64,000 bases of DNA from Megamerina dolium (GCA_963854835.1 OY978528.1:34951335-35015334), one strand, 5' to 3'. Positions 34,013 to 45,559 are shown, numbered from the stretch's first letter. Notes: generated from the letters alone by a model not told the origin. Numbers and translations are program-made.

Positions 34013-36860
34013 ATCATTTCGTTGGGAAAACCTTTAAGAAGTCTAGATTCATTGCACAGTTCATTGTGTACGGAGGAAATTTCAGATGAAAAATGAATGA
34101 GTGTGAGTAATATCACTTACCACTCTAGGGACACTCTGCCAGTCTAATAGGAGAGCCACTCTCACTGGTAAAAGCAGAGTACAAGTACGATCCGCAAAAA
34201 TGTTGGTCAGTCAAATATTTAACCGTCCAGGGGTGAATCCGGAACCGATTTGGATTATTTGTCGATTTATCTCCAATTTCTTTTGAACTTTGCCACGTCA
34301 CCATACTTCTAATTATTATAATATACAATATGTAATTGGAGAACTTTCCGTTGATAATCTTGGCCAAGTCTACTCCGCAAGAATGCTTACGTTTAATGTA
34401 ATCAAAATAAAAAGGTATTCAGACATGAAATTTGTAATTTGTTTAAGCGATTGTTTCATTGTTACTTTGTTGACAACTCAAAGTCAATTATGATAAGTTT
34501 TAATATGTTCTAGATATATTGTTTTCCATGAGCAAGCATATTCGTAATATGCAAGTAGCACAGATATTGAAAATGTAATAAAAAACTAATAATAATAATA
34601 ATAATAATAATAATATTGTATTAATAATAATGAACAGTGGCAATATATAATGTTGCGTCTGCTCATTGTTCACTGTACTCGTATAAGTAAGTACAGACGC
34701 ATAAGTACATGTAGATCGATAACCTTGTTCCAAATTTTCCAAAACGTTGCAATTCGTTTGCTATGATTTGTTTGTTATGCGCTCTTTCGAATATCATTCG
34801 ATGAGGTTTTCTTTTCTTTTTTTTTTGTTTATTTAATTTTTGGTTTTAGCTTTTTATGCTGCCGACACGTTGCGAATGCTTGTGTTGTTGTCAATGTTCA
34901 CGTTTATTCACATTAGCTACAACAGTAATAATAATAAAAACAACAGATATGAAAAAACCAAAATAAAATAAAAGAAAATTCAATCAGTCAAGTGTACATC
35001 GCCTACATACGTTAACATGCACATTCACATGTACATAGGTACATATACATACGAGCATGTGCAAAGTCGTACTTAACATTTCGCAGCTTGCAACCCCCTC
35101 CTCAAGGCATTTTTATGTGCTTGATCACCCGCCCGCTCATTCATATCATACGAACATTGTATAGGTATGTACTCACAATATCTTGTATAGTTTGTTGCTG
35201 TGTTTTATATGATATTTTTTAAAAGTTTTCCAAAACAATGATTATTTATGCTTACAACAATAATGGCAACATCATCTATACATATGAAAACCAATACATT
35301 ACCATTTTATTACACACTCATATTAGTACTTACGTACTATATGTACCTTATATCTAATAACAATATAATATTTATGTATCTGTAAGATACATTCATTATT
35401 CACTTATTATATGCACTTGGATCGCACATTTGTCAAATGCAACACGCCAAAAAGGCGAACGAAATAAATTGAAAATAATCAAATGAACAAATGAAGGCGA
35501 GCGTACAAAAAACGAATAACAACAACAGCAAAATGTAAAAATATGGAAAAATTATTATAATAATCTCAGTACACAATCAGTGTTTGTTCTCATTTGTTGT
35601 TGTTGTTGTTGTTATTGTTGTAGTTACGTTAATGTCACTGCTCTTGTTGTTGTTGCAATTTATTATATTTATATATATTTTTTTGCTGTATTTCAATATT
35701 TTTGCAAAAAAAAAATGTTTACACAATTTTACATTTCAGTTGAGGAGAACCGTCGACGATGACAGCAATTGCAGTTGACAGCTACTGTGACGAATCCAAT
35801 ATACATATAGGTAAATAAATATATAACTACTTGAATACGTTTATGTTTTTTTTTTCGCAGAGCATGTACCTACATATTTATGCATGTTTGTGCGTACAGT
35901 GAACTCGAATAAAATTGCAACACATTAATTTTTATTCCCAAATGCATCATAAGATTTATTTGCAATAATAAAAACAAAAAGATCTCTCCACAACTGATAT
36001 CGAGTTATAAAGAAAATGCTCGCACTTTTACAATCAAGCGATATTTGCAATAAATTAGAGAAAACTTTGAAGAATTGAGATTTTATGAGATTTCGCAAAT
36101 AATTCGTTAGTTAAAATAATGGTAGGTATGGGATGGAGAGCAAATGGTGACGATGCGCGATCAAGATTTAAGGAAATGGGAGAAAAATCGACAAACAACT
36201 GCACAGCTGTTAACGGGTCGCTCAGAGAAAGTTAAATATATATGACAGTCCTGCATAAATTCTTTTACCAAACATTCTTATCGAACTTATTTATCCTCGA
36301 TCTCCGCATCTGGAGAGGTAAAAATTGAGACTGAATCCCATTAAATTTCCTATTAGTTGGGAACAACTACAAAATTGATACTTTTATAAAATTGGCTACT
36401 ACCGTCGCTTTGATGCTCCTCCGAAAATCGAAATGTTGAAAAGTTTTTTGGAGGTATTTATATGAAAAAATTTTGTTCATTCTGCTCCATTCCAAAAAAA
36501 TTTCAAAAATAGTGGTTGACAGAAAACCTACTGTGTCACATACTTAGCATTGAATGTCTTTCCAAGATAGACGACAGAGTATCTAATTTGATTGAGGAAT
36601 TTTATCACCTATTTGTGTGTAAAAGTGAAAAAGGACAAAGACGGAAAAATCTTCTCATTACCTTCGATGTTACAAGGCCTGAAACAACACACCGATTTAG
36701 CTTATATTCTCATATTTTAATAGCTTAGATTTTTTTTTTATACTCGTTTTTACCATACCTTTGTCATCTACAAAAAGATATATAAAACATTGCCATCAAA
36801 AATAAATAATATTGTATAATATATACTACAATAATTTCTTCCTAACCTAACCTTTTTTCA
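34013..36860. other. Non-coding DNA with simple repeats
   Basis: No supported gene. (TAA)n lies at 34587-34614 and (GTT)n near 35596-35620. A possible Tc1-like terminus lies near 35897 but no second end was found. ORFs of 60-80 codons are motif-free. Confidence 0.5.
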
Positions 36861-36864
36861 ATAG

Positions 36865-37300
36865 TGTAACGAGTATCGATAGTTGGTTACTCATCACTAT
36901 TGTGACTGACACTATTGGCAGCATCGACATGAATGTCAACAAAAAGATATAAGCGATAACCAGAACAAGCCAACGAGAAAGGAAGAGAAGAATCTCGATA
37001 AAGGAAGATTCTGGGGTGTTGCCAACAGAGTATAAATAGAGCCAGTGTTGAGAGAGCAATCAATCGAATTCCGAACGTGAATGCGCAAACATCTATACAG
37101 AGGCAAAAGTTGCTAGTACATTAAAGTGTTATTGTAAATAGTTGATTATAAACAGAGTTGATTGTAAATAGAGTTTATTAAATAAATTGTTGCTGTATAT
37201 AGTTGTATAAAATAAGTGTTGCAGTTATCATTAACAGAATCCAGTGATCGAACAAGGTAATTCAAATAGAATTAAACGCTCACAGAATAAAAACGTAACA
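36865..37300 (+). mobile_element. Solo LTR
   Basis: A 436 bp unit beginning TGTAACG and ending CGTAACA (near-inverted ends, TG..CA), flanked by an exact 4 bp duplication ATAG (36861-36864 and 37301-37304). A TATA box TATAAATA lies at 37031-37038. AATAAA occurs downstream (37171-37176 region and 37285-37290). There is no internal retrotransposon sequence, so recombination between two LTRs probably removed it. Strand follows the TATA box. BEL/Pao-like ends are possible; class is not certain. Confidence 0.8.
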
Positions 37301-37411
37301 ATAGTTTCAATATTTTGGTCAAAAACGCAATTATTTTACTTATAATATTATATATAAATAGACTCCAAACATAATGCCTGCTTTAAATGTAAAATGTAAT
37401 TAGCAATTTAA

Positions 37412-37494
37412 CCCTTTAGCTTATATGAAGGGGTCTTTTTGACCCTCATTAAAATTAGTTTCTCAAAAGTTTGGTGAAAAAAGCAGATAGAGGG
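37412..37494. mobile_element. Tiny TTAA-flanked MITE-like unit (83 bp)
   Basis: TTAA at 37408-37411 and 37495-37498. Ends CCCTTTAGCT and, reversed, CCCTCTATCT are imperfect inverted repeats (8 of 10). The CCCT start fits piggyBac-type ends. Chance resemblance is possible at this size. Confidence 0.45.
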
Positions 37495-37498
37495 TTAA

Positions 37499-38065
37499 AA
37501 TGTTCTATAGAAATTTCAAGAAGAAAATTTTACTGGTGGTCATCGAAGGTGAAACATTTCTACGTATAATTTTTCCGATTTGAAATTGCGTCAATTTTGA
37601 AAATTTTAGTGATCATTATACCGTCATGTTTTGTGAAAGCAAAAATGTTTTTCAAGTATTAAAAAACTGTGTTTTTTTTACCTAATTGCGTTTGTGTTGA
37701 ACTCAAGAACAGTACTTTATAAATTTTTTAAAAATTTTATAGCATTTTATGTGACAACATTACATGTTAGAGACCTTGTGAATGACAAAACTAAAAACCC
37801 CATATAGAACTTTGAAAGAAAGAATATTTGCATTAAGTCTACATAATATTTCACCATACACTGTCTATATATGAAGATCTATCGTACAATTGTATGCGCT
37901 TTTGTAGTAACTTGAGCCTTTATATAAGTAATATTTTTCGCAATATATTTTGCAAGTGACACAAAAATAAACAATTAATTATTTGTAATGTTTTTTAAGA
38001 CTGATTAATTTATGAATCCATTATATCGAAAAAATCATTAAGATTTGCTGAATTTTGTTTTGAAC
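37499..38065. other. AT-rich non-coding DNA, nothing recognised
   Basis: No ORF of note and no repeat I can match within the window. Confidence 0.5.
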
Positions 38066-41000
38066 TATACTTATACTTATACTTATGTGGCCATAACAAC
38101 CGAATATCGATTTAGGCCGAAAATAACATGCTTCGCCAGCCATCTCTGTTCTTCGCTAGCTGGCGCCAGTTAGAAATTCCAAGCGCCGTCAGGTTCTCCA
38201 GTACTTGGTCTTTCCACCGGAGGTTTGGTCTTCCTCTTTTGCGTCGTCCTCCAGCGGGTTCCGAATATAACACCTTCTTAGCTGGAGCGTGTTCTTCCAT
38301 TCGCTCGACATGACCTAGCCAGCGCAGCCGCTGGATTTTGATGCGCTTTACTATGTTAATATCGGCATACAGCTCGTACAGCTCATGGTTGTACCTTATT
38401 CGGTACTCGCCACCAACGCAAATAGGTCCAAAGATCTTGCGTAGGACTTTTCTCTCGAAAACTCCAAGCATTCGCTCATCCGAGGTGGAAATTGTCCAGG
38501 ATTCAGCGCCATATGTTAGGACAGGCATGATTAGAGACTTGTAAAGTGTAGTTTTCGTTCTTCGAGAGAGGGCTCGACTTCTCAATTGCTTACTCAGCCC
38601 AAAGTAACACCTGTTAGCAAGAGTTATCCTACGCATGATCTCCAAGCTGACGTCATTACTGCTGTTAATGCTGGTTCCAAGATAGACAAAGTCCCTTACT
38701 ACTTCAAAAGCGTAGTTGTCAACAGTGACGTGCTGTCCAAGACGCCGGGACTCTTTGTTTGTTGACACTAGATACTTCGTCTTGCCCTCGTTCACCGTGA
38801 GACCCATCCGACGCGACTCTCTTTCCAACTCTGAGAATGCTGCACTGACTGCTCGCGTGTTCATGCCGATTATGTCAATATCGTCGGCATACGCTAACAG
38901 CATGACACTTTTGTTGAAGATAGTGCCATTATGTCGTAGATCAGCAGCTCGTATTATTTTCTCCATAATAAGATTGAAGAAGTCGCACGATAACGAATCA
39001 CCTTGTCTGAAACCCCGTTCGGTATTAAACGGTGCGGAGAGGTCCTTCCCAATTTTCACTGCACAACGGGAGTTATGCAGTGTCATTCTACAAAGTCGAA
39101 TGAGCTTTGCAGGAATACCGAACTCAGACATTGTTACGTAGAGGTAATCCCTTACCGGACTGTCGAAAGCGGCTTTATAATCAACAAATAGGTGGTGTGT
39201 GTCGATCTGTTTTTCTTGGGTCTTCTCCAGGATTTGGCGCAGTGTGAAAATCTGGTCGATGGTGGATTTACCAGGTCTGAAGCCACACTGATAAGGTCCA
39301 ATCAGGTTGCTGAGCATAGGCTTCAACCTTTCACACAGTACGCTCGATAGAACCTTGTATGCGATGCTCAGGAGACTTATTCCACGGTAGTTGGCGCAAA
39401 TTGTGGGGTCACCTTTTTTATGTACAGGACAGAGAACACTGAGCCTCCAATCATCAGGCATGCTTTCATCCGACCATATTCTGCTTATGAGCTGGTGCAT
39501 GCGGGTGAGCAGCTCATCGCCTCCGGTCTTAAACAACTCGGCGGGCAGGCCATCAGCACCTGCAGCTTTGTTGTTCTTCAGCCTTAAAATGGCCGTTTTA
39601 ACCTCGTCATAGTCGGGTGGTGGAACATCAACACCATCATCTGTAATTGGAGTTATCGGGCAATCTCCTCCACTGGCGGAATTGTTCGTAGCATCGCCAT
39701 TCAGTAACGTGGAGAAGTGTTCCCTCCATAGGCTCAGTACACTCTGGACATCCGTAACCAGATTCCCATTTCCATCACGACAAGAAGAGGCTCCGGGATT
39801 TAAACCTCCACTTAGGCGCTTGATCTTTTCGAAGAATTTTCGAGTCCCATTCTTGTCGGTACACATCTCTATCTCCTCACACTCACGTCTTTCCAACTCC
39901 CTCCTCTTGCGCCTGAAAAGACGTCTCTCTGCACTCCTTTTCTCTCTGTACCGCTCCTTAACAGCTCGCGTTGCGCCTGCACGCAGGGTTCTTCTGTAGG
40001 CGGCGTCTTTCTCTGCGGTAGCGTCGCGACACTCCTGATCATACCACTCATTCCTCAGAGGCCGGTAGTAACCGATTACCTCCTCGGCAGCAGTAGTCAT
40101 GGAGTGGGATATATGTGTCCACCGTGCGCATGTATCATCAAGTGGGGGAGTGTTCTGCATAAGCAGATCCGATAGTCGAGAGGAAAATGCATCTGCTGTC
40201 TCTGGTGATTGCAGCTTACTGACGTCGAGCTTTCTCTGTGTGGGACTTCTCTTGTTATTTGCGACACATAAGCGTGTGCGCACCTTAGCTGCAACAAGGT
40301 AGTGATCCGAGTCGATGTTGGCACCACGGATCGATTTCACGTCCATCACACTGGAAGCATGCCTTCCGTCAATCACCACATGATCAATTTGGTTTCTTGT
40401 TCTTTGATCTGGAGACAGCCATGTCGCTTTGTGGATGTCGAGATGCTGGAATCTGGTACCACCAATTACCATGTTTCGTGCTGCGGCGAAGTCGATCAGC
40501 CTCATTCCGTTATCGGAGGTGTTCTGGTGGAGGCTGAATTTTCCGACAGTTGGACCAAAGGTACCTTCCTTGCCCACCCTGGCATTAAAGTCGCCAAGCA
40601 CGATTTTGATTTTGTGGCGGGGGCAGCGGTCATAAGCTTCTTCGAGGCGCTGAAAGAAGCTCTCCTTGGTCACATTGTCCTTCTCATCCGTCGGAGCGTG
40701 GGCACATATAAGGCTGATGTTGAAAAATTTTGCCTTGATGCGGATTGTGGCCAGCCGTTCGTTCACAGGCGTGAACTGTGAGACAAGATGTCGTAGTCTC
40801 TTGCTGACCAAAAATCCACATCCTAATTCGTGCCTTTCAGCATGGCAACTGTAGTAGATGTCACAGGACGCTCTTTTGGAGCAGCCCTGTCCTGTCCATC
40901 GCATTTCCTGGAGAGCGGTGATGTCAGCTCTGTATTTTTCGAGGACATCAACCAGCTGGATAGAGGCACCCTCCCTATAAAGGGATCGGACATTCCAGGT

Positions 41001-41235
41001 GCATATCCGTAAATCGTGGTCCTTTTTTCGTTTGCGGGGGTCATCAACAAAAGCGGTAGTCCTTATCCGAGGCATATTTGTTTTTTTCATTGGGGGGGTT
41101 TTTTATGTGGCGGGTCCCAAACCCAACGCACAACCTCTAACCGAGGAGATTTTCGCCACTCACTTCAGCCGCCTCCCAGCGGGTGCCAGGAAGACGTTGC
41201 CCGGTGGTCGCCACATGGAGGGCCCCCATTAATAA
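38066..41235 (-). mobile_element. RTE-clade non-LTR retrotransposon, copy B, apparently intact
   Basis: The 3' end on the minus strand is a tandem tail, here (ATAAGT)n, seen as ACTTATACTTATACTTAT on the plus strand. The single ORF is uninterrupted. The 5' region beyond the ORF is GC-richer than the surroundings and extends at least to about 41235 (GGCGGGTCCC to GGAGGGCCCCC). Higher GC continues to about 41440, so the 5' end could be further out. No target duplication was found. Confidence 0.93.
38112..41090 (-). CDS. RTE endonuclease-reverse transcriptase, 992 residues, intact
   Basis: One protein with an N-terminal APE endonuclease and a reverse transcriptase, which nicks target DNA and copies the element RNA at the nick. 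Endonuclease: ICTWNVRSL (residues near 30), LQEMRW (catalytic Glu near 62), ICAHAPTD, VLGDFNARVG (Asp and Asn near 170), RNQIDHVVIDG and DSDHYLVAAK (catalytic Asp-His near 255). RT: HHLFVDYKAAFDS, GFRQGDSLSCDFF and LLAYADDIDI (YADD near 733). The C-terminus has the RTE-type GHVERMEEHAPAKKVL and GRRKRGRPNLRWKD blocks. Length matches a complete RTE ORF. The start [11 protein letters not shown] follows a C-rich 5' leader; no upstream ORF1, as expected for RTE. All catalytic residues are present, so it may be retrotransposition-competent. Confidence 0.95.
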   Translation of the reverse strand: MKKTNMPRIRTTAFVDDPRKRKKDHDLRICTWNVRSLYREGASIQLVDVLEKYRADITALQEMRWTGQGCSKRASCDIYYSCHAERHELGCGFLVSKRLRHLVSQFTPVNERLATIRIKAKFFNISLICAHAPTDEKDNVTKESFFQRLEEAYDRCPRHKIKIVLGDFNARVGKEGTFGPTVGKFSLHQNTSDNGMRLIDFAAARNMVIGGTRFQHLDIHKATWLSPDQRTRNQIDHVVIDGRHASSVMDVKSIRGANIDSDHYLVAAKVRTRLCVANNKRSPTQRKLDVSKLQSPETADAFSSRLSDLLMQNTPPLDDTCARWTHISHSMTTAAEEVIGYYRPLRNEWYDQECRDATAEKDAAYRRTLRAGATRAVKERYREKRSAERRLFRRKRRELERRECEEIEMCTDKNGTRKFFEKIKRLSGGLNPGASSCRDGNGNLVTDVQSVLSLWREHFSTLLNGDATNNSASGGDCPITPITDDGVDVPPPDYDEVKTAILRLKNNKAAGADGLPAELFKTGGDELLTRMHQLISRIWSDESMPDDWRLSVLCPVHKKGDPTICANYRGISLLSIAYKVLSSVLCERLKPMLSNLIGPYQCGFRPGKSTIDQIFTLRQILEKTQEKQIDTHHLFVDYKAAFDSPVRDYLYVTMSEFGIPAKLIRLCRMTLHNSRCAVKIGKDLSAPFNTERGFRQGDSLSCDFFNLIMEKIIRAADLRHNGTIFNKSVMLLAYADDIDIIGMNTRAVSAAFSELERESRRMGLTVNEGKTKYLVSTNKESRRLGQHVTVDNYAFEVVRDFVYLGTSINSSNDVSLEIMRRITLANRCYFGLSKQLRSRALSRRTKTTLYKSLIMPVLTYGAESWTISTSDERMLGVFERKVLRKIFGPICVGGEYRIRYNHELYELYADINIVKRIKIQRLRWLGHVERMEEHAPAKKVLYSEPAGGRRKRGRPNLRWKDQVLENLTALGISNWRQLAKNRDGWRSMLFSA

Positions 41236-43266
41236 TAATGAAAGCGCCATCACAGAGTAAGCAGAGCAAGCTATATGACTACCCCTCATTAAAAAATAAA
41301 GGTATCATCACATAGCGCTCAGATCAAACTACATGACAGCCAGTGAGTTGACTTGCGATGAGTTCAACAAGGATTGCGCTAGCCCCACCTGGTTGAGGCA
41401 GTTAGACACGTTACCTTGCGAAAACACCACCAGACCACTAATTGAACTAATTTTATATAATACACACACATACGTAATAGAATTCAATCCTTCTGAACAT
41501 TTATGTTTGCCTGTTGCCTTCTAAACTCAAATTTCTCTCTAAACAAAAATCACTCATTTTCTATACATATTTTCATGCAACGTATTTGTGGTATCTCTCT
41601 TTCTCTCACTTTCACTCGGTTTTATTCGACAATATATATGTTTACCACCTAACTCGCATCCATATCCAAACGAACAAACTGTAGTGTACTCATAAACCAT
41701 ATTCTCAATTTTATTTGCTCGGCATTTAAATTTAATATTCTTATTGTCAATATAAAGGCAAATATGATGATGACCGTATAAACCGGAACCAACTTTTCAC
41801 AAGTTTGAGCTTAAAGAAAATTGTTCACCACACCAAAAGTATGATTTCTTAACTCAACTCAAAATTGCGTTAAATGTATGATGCATTTCCTTAGATTATT
41901 GCTGCCATGAAATGTATATAAATTTTAGCATATGTAAAAGTACCACTAGTAATATATACTTTATTTATAATGTGCATTTATTACAAGTTTTTTTTTAATA
42001 CATATTTAAAACCCCGAAGCGTTAAAAAGCACAAATAAATCATCGTATACGATTTTTTATGCTTTGTTTTGTGTAAAATCTTTCCTTATTAGCATTTACT
42101 TAAATTTGTACAGTATAAAAGCACAATATATCGTATAAGTGTCTATATACATATATTCGTTCCACTCTCATTTATGAATTTATAATTGTTTCACATATAA
42201 AAATACATGGATTTGAATTTTTGTAATATCCCTTCACAATATTTTCGTAGTTACCTACCTACCAATCTGTGTTAATGTATGCAATTATTCTCCATTGTTG
42301 CTTAACACTTTACATAAATTTACAATATTCAAATGAGTAATTTAAAGCGTATTTTTTATTTTATTTATTTATTTTTTTTTTTTTTTTACTTCATCTCTAA
42401 CGTATACACCGAACTGAATTTTGTCACCAATTCATAGCAAAAAATATATATGTATTTTATACGAAACATACAATGTAGAATGGAAATGAAATGTTTGTCT
42501 TACTATTCATAGATATTTATACTACACACAATGAATAATTGGATAATAATTTCGAGTCAACCTACTATGGTACATATAATTTATTGATAATGAATTTTTC
42601 AATATTTTCCAAAAGCAAATATGTTAAGTAGTCTGAAGAATGACATGCAAGATATATATTTTTAATTTTCTATTGATTTAAATCAGCGAGAAGTATGGGT
42701 TAGTATGTTTAAAACAAATATCGCTTTGGATATATTATTGAGATCAGCCCTTCGTATAGGCTATTACTGAGCTATTATGGAGTGATTTGTCGATTTTCAA
42801 GTATTTTTTATTCATTTTCTAAGAGGTAAAAATAAGGAGAAAATATTATTGGCAAAAAATTAATAATGTCAGTTATTTTACGCCTCCAGGGGCTCCCTAC
42901 GATTGAATTTTGTGGGGCGCGATAGGTGAGGTATATCAAACAGCGGGTCTGGTATATTAATTTGAGTCTGTTTGCTTGCTGACACTCAAATTATTATAGC
43001 AGTTTCCATAGAGTTCGTCGTTCCCTTTGGACCACAGTTCGTTTATGTCACATCTCGTCGAAATGTTAAATCGATAGGTAACGATGATCAAAAATTTACA
43101 GGGTATTACATTTATTGTAGTTTTGCCTTTTTTAATCGTGGGATATTTTGACACTGACAGATCTTTCAATAAATTCTCTGCTTGGTCGAATTGCAGTGTC
43201 CGTTGCATGCAATTTTGTGCAGAAAATTCATGAAACCAGTTTGTGCGTGAACACTATTAACAAAAG
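41236..43266. other. AT-rich non-coding DNA
   Basis: 41236-41440 is GC-richer and may still be RTE 5' leader. 42770-42920 resembles 4860-5030 loosely (ATTTGTCGxTTTT, AGTAAATATAGGG-like, TTGGCA phrases). No gene supported. Confidence 0.45.
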
Positions 43267-44091
43267 GGTTATCCATTTCGCGGTTTCAAAAGTATAGGGC
43301 TACAATTCGACATCTGTCAAACTGAGTTGTTAAAACAATTTCTTTCTTTTTCAGCTCAAAGTCTGACATTTGCGAAAATGGATCGCTTAACTATCGCACA
43401 ACGCATTAAAATTGTAAAAACCTACTACAAAAATGGTGATTCTGCCACAGCCACATATCGTGCTTTAAGAGGAGATTATGGTGTATACAATAGTCCAACT
43501 ACGCAAGCAATTGGCAAAATTGTGAAGAAATATGAAGAGACTGGATCGGTTACAGATATTGTAAGGCCTGTGCATCATCGTTTCGCTCGTACCACCGAAA
43601 ATATCGCTGCTGTAAGTGAAAGTGTTGCCGAAGACCCGAATGTGTCGATTCCTCGTCGTTCTCAGGAATTAGGACTGTCTTACGGCACATTATGGCGTAT
43701 TTTGCATTTGGATCTACACCTACATCCATATAAAATCCAGCTCACACAACAACTGAAGCCAGCTGACCATTCACAACGTCGTAGATACGTCGAATGGGTG
43801 CTTGAACAACAGGCGGTGGACGGCGATTTTTCGAACAAAATTTTCTTCAGCGACGAAGCACATTTCTCACTCGTCACGTTATGGCTGAGATACCGCCCAT
43901 TATGTGTTAAAAAGTGGTCGAAAATTACCTCAAAAGAATCGATGCTTGCAACAATTCGCGTGGTGGTCATTTAAATGATGTAGTATTTCACACATAATGT
44001 CAACGTTCAAACTTTATAATAAAAAAGAAATATCATGATAAATATATGTGTTTTATTTACATTTACTTTTGAAACCGCAAAATGGATAACC
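43267..44091 (+). mobile_element. Internally deleted Tc1/mariner-superfamily element
   Basis: Inverted terminal repeats of 28 bp with one mismatch: GGTTATCCATTTCGCGGTTT at 43267 and the reverse complement ending at 44091. The 825 bp unit encodes the N-terminal half and the last residues of one transposase, with the middle of the catalytic domain removed. Target duplication is not clear. Confidence 0.88.
43378..43974 (+). pseudogene. Transposase remnant with HTH domain, catalytic core deleted
   Basis: The start MDRLTIAQRIKIVKTYY matches insect Tc1/mariner-superfamily transposases with an N-terminal HTH. It continues through SIPRRSQELGLSYGTLWRIL and KIQLTQQLKPADHSQRR to KIFFSDEAHFSL with the first catalytic Asp. 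Then about 43870-43910 replaces the core: the second and third acidic residues are missing. The family C-terminus (SRGGHLNDVVFHT) is still encoded to a stop near 44000 but in another frame. It cannot be catalytic, though the DNA-binding half could bind its termini. Confidence 0.87.
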
Positions 44092-44098
44092 GCGATTA

Positions 44099-44129
44099 TC
44101 AGGTCGCGGTATGAAGCACCGCGACCTGA
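44099..44129. other. Perfect 12 bp GC-rich hairpin
   Basis: TCAGGTCGCGGT at 44099-44110 pairs exactly with 44118-44129 around the 7-base loop ATGAAGC. It lies just outside the right TIR of the mariner-type element. Confidence 0.8.
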
Positions 44130-44139
44130 AGATCTTTTG

Positions 44140-44790
44140 TTCAGCCTTATTCCCTAACTAGCAGATCTCAGGACTATTTTTAAATCCTGTCACTGCTGTG
44201 GGATTGATTTTAACTAGGTCCCTGGGAACGATGAATCCGTTGCGTAGGTCGTTTAGTCTGCGTCTAGCCACAGCTGGGCAATTGCAAAGAACGTGTTCTG
44301 CTGTTTCCTGTTCTTCAAGACAGAGTCGACAAAGATCGTTGTTTACCACACCCATTTTCATCATGTGATAATTAAGTTTACAATGACCTGTTAGTAGTTC
44401 ATCTTTTCGACTATGAAAGGAGTGTCTGCGCCCTTTGTGGCCAGTAAATTTGCCATTTCATTTCCTGCATGCCCCTCGTGTCCCGGTACCCATACTAGAG
44501 TCACAGAGTTCCTCTTTGGTAAGGTATTGAGGAGTTCAAAGCATTCCCAAACCAATTTAGATTGGAACGAAAAATTCATACGTAGACATTCTCTCCACGC
44601 TCTAAGGCGTGGACCTCCGCCTGAAAAATTGAAGATATTTTTCCCATTGCAATTGCCTATAGGAAATTTGGCCCTACACTTCCCGCTCCAGCACTGCCAT
44701 CTTCCATTTCGGACCCATCAGTGTACCATAGCTGTGAGCCCTGCGTCAACAACTCACACGGTCCATGTCATCGTAAAAAAATGAGCAATT
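44140..44790 (-). pseudogene. 3' remnant of an RNase H-bearing LINE
   Basis: Minus-strand pieces give the end of a LINE ORF2: a YTDGSEMEDGSAGAG RNase H start near 44690-44740, VTLVWVPGHEGHAGNEMANLL (RNase H end) at 44391-44579, then a CCHC-type finger CRLCLEEQETAEHVLCNC at 44158-44364. The order matches the 3' end of the LOA-like element at 57-61 kb, but sequence is clearly different, so it is another family of the RNase H-bearing LINE clades (I/R1/LOA group). Frame breaks and stops are present. Confidence 0.82.
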
Positions 44791-44817
44791 CAAAAAACAT
44801 CATCTTCAGCAACTTAA

Positions 44818-45559
44818 GGGGTTACGCCACTGTAGAGCACAAAAAAAGGCATATTTCGGGAATTTTCGTAGGCCAAACGAAAGAAGATATTCAAATTCTG
44901 TAAAAAATATTTTTTAATGTCAATCTTGAAGTCCAAAAAAACAATTAAATTGCGCGATTCAAAAACAAAATGGCGGCTGTGCAGCATTTCCCCGCTGATG
45001 CGTTTTTTTCACCGCGATGCACGGCCGGAAACCTAGCGCCCGCAATTTTCGATCTGGAACAAAAAACCGAATATTTTTTGATTCCATATTACAATAGCAA
45101 GAGACGTACGTAGGAGTTTTTGGATTAATTGATTTTTCGTAAAATGGCGACCCTTTGAAGAAAAAGTTCGAAATTTCACCTTTTTAGGTGAAATTTCGAA
45201 ATCTTCAAAAAATTGTTTATAAATAAAAAAATATGCACAATTTCATAAAAACCCCTACGTACGTCGCTGAAGAAAACGATTTCAAATGTATTGTAAAAAT
45301 TTTCAAATCATTCGGTTAAGGTTTGTTCGAGTTATGTTTCCGGCCAGCTCAAAAAAAGTGGTTTCAAGAAAAACGCGTTTAAAGTTTAAAGGTGCTCGGA
45401 GAATACCTCAGACGTCTTGCGGCAAAACTCGAAATTCAGACACTTAGACATTTTTCCCGCCTTCCATCCTTTAGTATATTATTTTGTAGACTATTAATGA
45501 CTATTTAAGATAAAAAATTTTTTTTCCATTTTTTGAAAATTCTACAGTCGTGTAACCCC
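44818..45559. mobile_element. MITE-like element with TTAA target duplication (MITE-2)
   Basis: A 742 bp non-coding unit flanked by TTAA (44814-44817 and 45560-45563). Left end GGGGTTACGCCACTGTAGA and reverse-complemented right end GGGGTTACACGACTGTAGA match at 17 of 19. The interior is AT-rich with no ORF. It belongs to the same class as MITE-1 but has different ends. The right TTAA is shared with the start of the neighbouring repeat. Confidence 0.8.
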
